Part shown: positions 59,089 to 64,000 of the stretch, piece by piece
Position numbering within the stretch: the first letter of the stretch is position 1
Layout of the letters: every line of letters begins with the position of its first letter
Assembly: GCF_023701695.1 (NCBI RefSeq)
Contig: NZ_JAJOZC010000001.1
Span: 6,013,894-6,077,893 of the forward strand
Length of the DNA stretch: 64,000 nt
Source: Streptomyces sp. RKAG290
GTDB lineage: Bacteria > Actinomycetota > Actinomycetes > Streptomycetales > Streptomycetaceae
Direction: 5' to 3'
Position numbers and translations under genes: made by a program
Notes under the pieces: model-generated
What the model was told of the DNA's origin: nothing
Databases searched by the model: none
What the model saw: only the letters and a program-made list of their open reading frames with translations

Positions 59089-59888
59089 ATGAGCACGGAT
59101 GCACAGCAGCAGGCAGCGCGGGACTGGGACCACTGGCGCCAGGAGCGCACCGCCACGGTGTCGGCACCGTACGGGCCGCTCGCCCTCACCGGTACGCACT
59201 GGCTCTCCGACTACCCGGAGGGGCGAATTCCGGCCGTTCCGGGGCAGTGGCGCGAGGACGGCGACGATCTGGAGCTCACCGCCGGTCCCGAGGACGGCCT
59301 GACCGTCGACGGGAAGCCCTTCACCGGGCAGGTCCGGCTCGGTGCCGACCGCGGCCCGATCGACGGGTCCCGGGTCGCGCACGGCGAGCGGCGGCTGGTC
59401 GTGCTGAGCCGCGAAGGCCTCTGGGCGGTGAGGGACTTCGATCCGCAGTCCACGGCGCGGCGGGCCTTCCGCGCCATCGAGGCCACGCCGTACGACCCGC
59501 GCTGGGCGCTGCCCGGCACCTTCCGCCCGTACGACACCTCGCGCACCGTCCAGGTGGCGAACGCCGACGGTGTCGAGCGCGGGCTCGGTCTCGGCGGGGA
59601 GATCGCGTTCGAGGTGGACGGGTGGAGCGCACTCTCCAGGTCGCCGTCGAGCACGACGGCTCGCTCTGGGCGGTCTTCGCCGACGCCACCAGCGGGGACA
59701 CCAGTTACCGCTTCCGCTTCCTGCGGCCCGCAGCGCCGGCCGCCGACGGCACGGTGACGGTCGATCTGAACCGGGCGCTGCTGCCGCCCTGCGCCTTCGC
59801 GGACCACTTCATCTGCCCCTTCCCGCCGCCCGGCAACACGCTCCCCATCGCCGTCGAGGCGGGGGAGCGCAACCGGATCGACGGCTGA
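59089..59888 (+). CDS. DUF1684 domain protein, apparent frameshift
   Basis: About 266 residues after repair. The opening (RDWDHWRQERTATVSAPYGP, LALTGTHWLSDYP) and the later RAIEATPYDPRWALPGTFRP are typical of DUF1684. Near 59620 the frame breaks; adding a G to 59620-59622 joins EIAFEVDGVERTLQVAVEHD to WAVFADATSGDTSYRFRF and the conserved ending LPPCAFADHFICPFPPPGNT. No enzymatic role is known; in other bacteria it is often next to uptake and oxygenase genes. The start is 5 bases after the LLM stop, so it closes the operon. Confidence 0.82.
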
Positions 59889-59912
59889 GGCATCGCCCGA
59901 TACCTTCCGTTT

Positions 59913-59945
59913 CCGGCCCCGGCGGCCGCCTGCCGCCGGGGCCGG
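59913..59945 (+). terminator. Hairpin terminator of the uptake/oxygenase operon
   Basis: A 13-bp GC-rich perfect stem (59913-59925 with 59933-59945) with a 7-nt loop lies 25 bases after the DUF1684 stop. No T tract. Confidence 0.8.
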
Positions 59946-60140
59946 ACGCATGCGCGCCCGACGGAGCTCAGGCCAAAAGGCCCTCTTGCGCGAGAAGTTG
60001 ACGCCTTGAATACTCCCGAGCAGCGCTTGTCAGGAGCACGGCAGTTCCGGAATGCGGACAGCTGCCCGTGCGAATGACTGCGCCTCACGGGTCCGGCCAC
60101 CCCACGGGCGGACCCCCGCCCCCCTCGGGAGGAATGACAA

Positions 60141-61040
60141 GTGAGGAACAAGCGCACCACCCCCCTCAGCGGCACCGCGAGACGCAGCAGGGCTGTCGCC
60201 ATTGCCGCAGGTCTCGTAGCTGTCGCCGCGCTCGCCGCCCCCAGCGCACAGGCCAGCTCCACCGGAACGTACAGCGCCACCCAGCTCTCCGCCGCAAGTG
60301 ACGCCGTACTCGGCGCCGACGTGGCCGGCACCGCCTGGAGCGTCGACCCCGCGACCAAGAAGCTCGTGGTCACCGTCGACAGCACGGTCTCCGCATCGGA
60401 GATCCAGCAGATCAAGGACTCCGCAGGCACCAACGAGGGCGCCCTGCGTATCGAGCACACCTCCGGCACGTTCCGCCCGCTGCTCTCCGGCGGCGACGCG
60501 GTCTACGGGCCGGGCTTCCGCTGCTCCCTCGGCTTCAACGTCCGCAGCGGCAGCACCTACTACTTCCTGACGGCAGGTCACTGCACCGAAGGAAGCCCGC
60601 CGTTCTACACCAACTCGTCGAACACGACGAGCATCGGCCCCACGGCCGGGACCAGCTTCCCGACCAACGACTACGGCCTGGTGCGCTACGCCAACGCCTC
60701 GGTCAGCCACGAGGGCACGGTGGGCAGCGTCGACATCACCGGTGCCGCCAACGCCACGGTCGGGATGTCCGTCACCCGCCGGGGCTCCACGACCGGCATC
60801 CACAGCGGCACCGTCTCCGCGCTCAACGCCACGGTCAACTACGGCGGTGGCGACGTGGTCTACGGCATGATCAAGACCAACGTGTGCGCGGAGCCCGGTG
60901 ACTCCGGCGGTCCGCTCTACTCCGGCTCCAAGGCGATCGGTCTCACCTCGGGCGGCAGCGGCAACTGCAGCTCCGGCGGGACGACGTACTTCCAGCCGGT
61001 CACCGAAGCGCTCAGCGCGTACGGCGTCAGCCTCTACTGA
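60141..61040 (+). CDS. Secreted S1-family serine protease, streptogrisin-like, with propeptide
   Basis: 299-residue pre-pro-protease. A twin-basic signal peptide (ends about residue 38, ...APSAQAS) and a propeptide (about 39-114, with IQQIKDSAGTNEGALRIEHT) precede the mature domain LSGGDAVYGPGFRCSLGFNV. The catalytic triad is His147 (TAGHC), Asp177 (NDYGLVRY) and Ser255 (EPGDSGGPLY). Cys pairs around His147 and Ser255 match streptogrisin disulfides. It resembles S. griseus proteases A and B, with broad or chymotrypsin-like specificity. GTG 60141 follows GGGAGGAATGACAA. Two hairpins follow the stop. Confidence 0.95.
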   Translation: MRNKRTTPLSGTARRSRAVAIAAGLVAVAALAAPSAQASSTGTYSATQLSAASDAVLGADVAGTAWSVDPATKKLVVTVDSTVSASEIQQIKDSAGTNEGALRIEHTSGTFRPLLSGGDAVYGPGFRCSLGFNVRSGSTYYFLTAGHCTEGSPPFYTNSSNTTSIGPTAGTSFPTNDYGLVRYANASVSHEGTVGSVDITGAANATVGMSVTRRGSTTGIHSGTVSALNATVNYGGGDVVYGMIKTNVCAEPGDSGGPLYSGSKAIGLTSGGSGNCSSGGTTYFQPVTEALSAYGVSLY

Positions 61041-61051
61041 CACCAGGGCGG

Positions 61052-61074
61052 CCGGTTCCGGCCCCCGGAACCGG
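61052..61074 (+). terminator. Hairpin after the protease gene
   Basis: A perfect 10-bp stem CCGGTTCCGG/CCGGAACCGG with a 3-base loop begins 11 bases after the protease stop. Confidence 0.75.
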
Positions 61075-61106
61075 TCCCTGCCTCGAAAGGGCAAGTCGAA
61101 CACGCC

Positions 61107-61135
61107 GAGCCCCGCCCGAATTCGGGCGGGGGCTC
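61107..61135 (+). terminator. Second hairpin between protease and SLOG genes
   Basis: GAGCCCCGCCCGAA / TTCGGGCGGGGGCTC pairs over 14 bp with one bulged base and no real loop; it may be a tandem terminator. The bulge may itself be a homopolymer error. Confidence 0.6.
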
Positions 61136-61267
61136 CCGCTGACCCCGCGGCTTTTGAGAGGATGTGGCACAGGACGGTCGCGCAGGAGCAACGGGGGCGG
61201 ACGCTGTGCCTTCCGGAGGGATGCCCTCCGGGAACCCCCGGCAGAGACCACAGGGGGTTCCAGGTCC

Positions 61268-61747
61268 GTGAAACGCATCGGAGTGACCGGCCACCGCAGC
61301 ATCCCGCAGGAGGCGCAGGCCCATGTGCTGGCCGCGATGCGGGCGGCGCTCCGCGGATTCGACGGATCGGTGGAGGCGTTGTCCAGCCTGGCCGTGGGGG
61401 CGGACCAGCTCTTCGCCGACCTCGCGCTCGCCCATGGCGCCGCGCTGACCGTGGTCATCCCCAGCGGCGACTACGAGGCGTGTTTCGCCGAAGGTGCCGA
61501 ACTGTCCCGCTACCTGAGCCTCAAGGCCCGCGCCGTGCGGGAGGTCCGGCTGGACTACCCGCACTCCACCGACGAGGCCTACTACGCCGCCGGCGCCTAC
61601 ATCGCCGACCACTGCGACCGGCTGCTCGCCGTCTGGGACGGCCGGCCGGCCCGCGGCCTCGGTGGTACCGGCGACATCGTGACGTACGCCCGCACCCTCG
61701 GCCGCCCGGTCACGGTGATCTGGCGTGACGGGGTCGAGCGCGCCTGA
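61268..61747 (+). CDS. SLOG-domain protein (predicted nucleotide sensor)
   Basis: 159 residues in one Rossmann-like SLOG domain. It opens RIGVTGHRSIPQEAQAHVLA, then SSLAVGADQLFADLALAHGA, VVIPSGDYEACFAEGAELSR and RLLAVWDGRPARGLGGTGDI, with PVTVIWRDG at the end. SLOG proteins bind nucleotides or NAD-derived ligands and, from comparative genomics, regulate membrane SLATT effectors in predicted conflict systems. GTG 61268 is used; the open frame upstream is Arg-rich. It is convergent with the SLATT gene only 30 bases away. Confidence 0.82.
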   Translation: MKRIGVTGHRSIPQEAQAHVLAAMRAALRGFDGSVEALSSLAVGADQLFADLALAHGAALTVVIPSGDYEACFAEGAELSRYLSLKARAVREVRLDYPHSTDEAYYAAGAYIADHCDRLLAVWDGRPARGLGGTGDIVTYARTLGRPVTVIWRDGVERA

Positions 61748-61765
61748 CCGGCCGTCGCCGGCCGG
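61748..61765. terminator. Short hairpin between SLOG and SLATT genes
   Basis: CCGGCCG/CGGCCGG with a 4-base loop directly follows the SLOG stop; probably a shared terminator. Confidence 0.5.
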
Positions 61766-61777
61766 GTGCCGCAGCCG

Positions 61778-62704
61778 TCACATCTGGTGCCGGGCCAGCC
61801 AGTCGGTGTGCTGGGGGGAGACGATGCGCTCGGTTTCGAACACCGCCCGCGGCCACTGCCGCTCGGTCAGCGTGGTCTCCATCGCGACCTGCATCGATTC
61901 CAGATCCTTCTCCACCAGGGAGTGGGCCGAGATCAGCGGGTGGTGCCGGCGCATCTCGCACCAGGCCAGACAGGCCGCGGCGGCGGCCGAGAGCACCCCG
62001 GTCAGCGCGAACGACTGGCCCACCGAGAACGCCCTGAACACGGCGAGGACCAGCGCGAGCGCCGTCAGCGCGGCAATGGTGCTCGACCAGACCACGGTGG
62101 CCCGCCGGGACACCTCCTGGCGCCTGCGGTACCAGGAGCGCTGTTCGATCAGCCGGTCCCGGACATAGGTCTCCTTGCGCACGGTGAATGCCTTGCCCCG
62201 TAATGCGTGCATGGAATCGGTGATGAGTCCGCCGGAATCGGCGGTCCGGTCCCGGGGATCCGACCAGCCGACCTTGCGGAGCTCCTGCAGCCCCTCTTCG
62301 AGGCGATTGGCGAACACCGCCTCCGGGTGCTGGGTGCCGGTATCGAAAGGTGAGCCGTGCACGGAGTAACGCCAGCACATCGATTTGATGAACTCGGCCG
62401 CGGAGCGATTAAGTTGCCAATGCGACTTTGCTTTCCGCCGGGAGGTGAGGTAGGTCGTGATCAGGACACCGAGGTAGGCCAACGCCGCCGCGCAGTCGGT
62501 GAGTTGGAGCGTCCCCGCGACCTCGGCCCGCCAGGGCAGCGCGGCCGGTACCGTGCCCGCGACCAGCAGGATCAGCTGCCCGCGGGTGGTGTTTATGGCC
62601 TCCCGCTGGCGGGCGACCGCAATGGCGTCCGTGTGGTGAAAGAGCTCCGGCAGATCAGCGTTCCTGAAGACCATGCTCTGCAGTGGTCCGGGAATCGCCG
62701 TCAT
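61778..62704 (-). CDS. SLATT (DUF4231) domain membrane protein
   Basis: 308 residues. Hydrophobic segments GQLILLVAGTVPAALPW and LTDCAAALAYLGVLITTYL form one pair, and ATVVWSSTIAALTALALVLA plus FALTGVLSAAAAACLAW a second pair. Between them is RKAKSHWQLNRSAAEFIKSM with CWRYSVHGSPF, typical of SLATT_3/DUF4231. SLATT domains are predicted pore-forming effectors that disrupt the membrane when activated by a SLOG or cGAS-like partner. ATG 62704 has GGGAG six bases upstream, better than GTG 62710. It is divergent from the fxsA gene. Activity is inferred from family predictions. Confidence 0.82.
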   Translation of the reverse strand: MTAIPGPLQSMVFRNADLPELFHHTDAIAVARQREAINTTRGQLILLVAGTVPAALPWRAEVAGTLQLTDCAAALAYLGVLITTYLTSRRKAKSHWQLNRSAAEFIKSMCWRYSVHGSPFDTGTQHPEAVFANRLEEGLQELRKVGWSDPRDRTADSGGLITDSMHALRGKAFTVRKETYVRDRLIEQRSWYRRRQEVSRRATVVWSSTIAALTALALVLAVFRAFSVGQSFALTGVLSAAAAACLAWCEMRRHHPLISAHSLVEKDLESMQVAMETTLTERQWPRAVFETERIVSPQHTDWLARHQM

Positions 62705-62929
62705 GTTCACTCCCGTCTGCGGTTATGTGTCACCCTGATGGCGGAACCTGTAGTTCCGCATACTCCTGGCCGGTCCTGTGTGACGCTCTTGTTCCAAGTG
62801 GCCGTCCTCAGTTGCCAACCGAGGTCATGAGAGTAAAGTCGTGCCGCCGGGCACTGCAATGGTGCAGGTACCCACGTGGGTTTCCTGTCCGGAACCATTC
62901 CATCGGAACGAATCCCCTCAAGGACGGCC
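62705..62929. promoter_or_regulatory. Divergent promoter region between SLATT gene and fxsA with palindromes
   Basis: 225 bases with two perfect inverted repeats: GCGGAAC-ctgta-GTTCCGC (62741-62759) and ACCCACGTGGGT (62870-62881). Both are candidate regulator targets controlling the two divergent genes. AAGGA before the fxsA GTG is the ribosome binding site. Confidence 0.55.
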
Positions 62930-63097
62930 GTGAAGACCTCTGAATCCCCCCTCTCCTTCGCCGTTGCGAAGAAGAGCCGTGTGCCGCTTGCCGCGATCGA
63001 CGCCCGTGGTGGCGAGGCCGCCAGGAAGCTCGGTCGGGTGCATGCTGCCTCCGCCGGTCGCCCCACCCAGGCATCCACCTTCAACTCCTCCCTCTGA
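62930..63097 (+). CDS. fxsA: FxsA-type RiPP precursor peptide (FxSxx-COOH)
   Basis: 55-residue peptide with leader KTSESPLSFAVAKKSRVPLA, AIDARGGEAARKLGRVHAAS and C-terminal core STFNSSL. The final FNSSL fits the FxSxx-COOH signature of FxsA precursors, which FxsB radical SAM enzymes crosslink into a cyclophane (Phe to Ser in the FxS motif). GTG 62930 is chosen because AAGGA lies 6-7 bases upstream and the peptide then has normal length. It starts in the SLATT-divergent promoter region and is followed after 75 bases by fxsB. Confidence 0.82.
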   Translation: MKTSESPLSFAVAKKSRVPLAAIDARGGEAARKLGRVHAASAGRPTQASTFNSSL

Positions 63098-63171
63098 CCT
63101 CGTATTCCGGAACGCTCCTCCAGGTCGGTCGGTCTGCCGGATCACCCTTCCGGGCTGGCTAGACTGGTGGA

Positions 63172-64000
63172 ATGACAGGACCCCTGGTCCCTTTCCGTGA
63201 AGTGGTTCTCAAGGTTCACAGCAGGTGTGATCTTGCCTGTGACCATTGCTATGTCTACGAACATGCCGATCAGAGCTGGCGAACCCGTCCGAAAACAATC
63301 TCTGACGAAGTCATTTTCCGGACTGCTCAGCGCCTGGCTGAGCATGCCAAGACACACGCACTGCCCTCCGTGTCAGTAATCCTGCACGGAGGGGAGCCTC
63401 TGCTGGCCGGCCCCGCCCGGCTGCGGCGCATCTGTGAAGAGCTCACCTCGGCCTTCGACGGCATCGCCGCCCTGGACCTGCGCATCCACACGAACGGTCT
63501 GCAGCTCAGCCCGCGCTATCTCGACCTCTTCAGCGAGTACGACGTCAAGGTGGGCATCTCCCTCGACGGCGACCGCGCGGCCAACGACCGGCACCGCCGC
63601 TTCGCCGACGGGCGCAGCAGCCACCCCCTGGTACTCAAGGCCGTCGAGCTGCTCCGGCAGGAGCGCTACCGCCATCTCAACCTCGGCCTCCTGTGCACCA
63701 TCGACATCCAGAACGACCCGCGCGCGGTCCTCGACGCGCTCACCGCACTCGAACCGCCGCTCATCGACTTCCTGCTTCCCCACGCCACCTGGGACGACCC
63801 GCCGCCCCGCCCGGACGGATCGCCCACCGCCTACGCCGACTGGCTCCTCGCGGTCCACGACCGCTGGCAGGAGCAGGGGCGCCCGGTGCCGGTGCGGATC
63901 TTCTCCTCGGTCCACTCCACGCTGAACGGCGGGCCCAGCCTCACCGAGTCCCTCGGTCTCGCCCCACGGACCTCGTGGTCGTGGAGACCGACGGGAGCCT
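63172..64000 (+). CDS. fxsB: FxsB radical SAM/SPASM cyclophane-forming enzyme, 3' truncated, apparent frameshift
   Basis: The ATG at 63172 opens VPFREVVLKVHSRCDLACDH CYVYEH (split here), with the radical SAM CxxxCxxC at Cys19, Cys23 and Cys26, then HADQSWRTRPKTIS, ILHGGEPLL and the SAM-binding LGLLCTIDIQNDP region. The sequence matches FxsB, which acts on FxsA. The gene runs off the window's right end. In the last bases (after 63960) the frame reads APRTSWSWRP. Adding one C to the run 63962-63965 gives APTDLVVVETDGS, the expected family segment. The C-terminal SPASM and metallohydrolase-like regions lie outside the window. Confidence 0.88.
   Translation, partial: MTGPLVPFREVVLKVHSRCDLACDHCYVYEHADQSWRTRPKTISDEVIFRTAQRLAEHAKTHALPSVSVILHGGEPLLAGPARLRRICEELTSAFDGIAALDLRIHTNGLQLSPRYLDLFSEYDVKVGISLDGDRAANDRHRRFADGRSSHPLVLKAVELLRQERYRHLNLGLLCTIDIQNDPRAVLDALTALEPPLIDFLLPHATWDDPPPRPDGSPTAYADWLLAVHDRWQEQGRPVPVRIFSSVHSTLNGGPSLTESLGLAPRTSWSWRPTGA

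Overview
The window is a 64 kb piece of an actinobacterial chromosome, almost certainly Streptomyces. Very high G+C, many GTG/TTG starts, four-base stop/start overlaps and the gene order (tlyA-nadK-recN-pyrG-Nudix; parA-scpA-scpB-rluB; aroH-tyrA-cmk-plsC-der) point there. No rRNA or tRNA gene was seen. Only two genes run off the ends: a TPR protein with a long arginine/aspartate/glycine repeat (left) and the radical SAM gene fxsB (right).

Layout. 1-8 kb: TPR protein, DUF1015, HAD phosphatase and an iron-box-controlled siderophore permease pair plus ATPase. 8-14 kb: SCP2-like protein, small conserved protein, tlyA, nadK, recN, a MraY-like membrane protein and a glycosyltransferase. 14-19 kb: PucR-type regulator, rhodanese, GH15 glucanase. 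19-26 kb: pyrG, Nudix hydrolase, NTPase-TPR protein, alanine dehydrogenase. 26-31 kb: ParA, a small basic protein, ScpA, ScpB and a pseudouridine synthase (chromosome organisation). 31-36 kb: an NAD-centred operon (pnuC, nadR, nrtR, ADP-ribosylglycohydrolase, pol-beta-like nucleotidyltransferase) with a palindromic NrtR-type operator and a convergent paralogous nucleotidyltransferase. 36-42 kb: YidB-like protein, DUF1304/TetR pair, then aroH-tyrA-cmk-plsC-der. 42-51 kb: Streptomyces-type hypotheticals, I78 inhibitor, PAP2 phosphatase, MFS exporter, acyl-CoA dehydrogenase, a MITE-like element, a SepF-like protein and a DUF5685 protein with a cysteine-rich tail.

51-60 kb is an uptake/oxygenase cluster: ABC binding lipoprotein, permease and ATPase, an FAD/NAD(P)-binding protein, two flavin-dependent monooxygenases and DUF1684. 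A 23-codon leader peptide ending Cys-Ser-Cys lies upstream of the binding protein. This makes a sulfur/cysteine-controlled organosulfur scavenging locus the best reading. 60-64 kb: a secreted streptogrisin-like protease, a SLOG protein convergent with a SLATT (DUF4231) membrane protein, then an FxsA-type precursor peptide and its radical SAM enzyme FxsB. This RiPP locus next to a SLOG/SLATT pair is the most likely less-described system here.

An important caveat: at least twelve places in ten otherwise intact genes need a single-base change, nearly always in a short G or C run, to keep the conserved reading frame. This looks like homopolymer error in the sequence rather than mass pseudogenisation. 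The affected genes are annotated over their full restored span, with the suspect position given.
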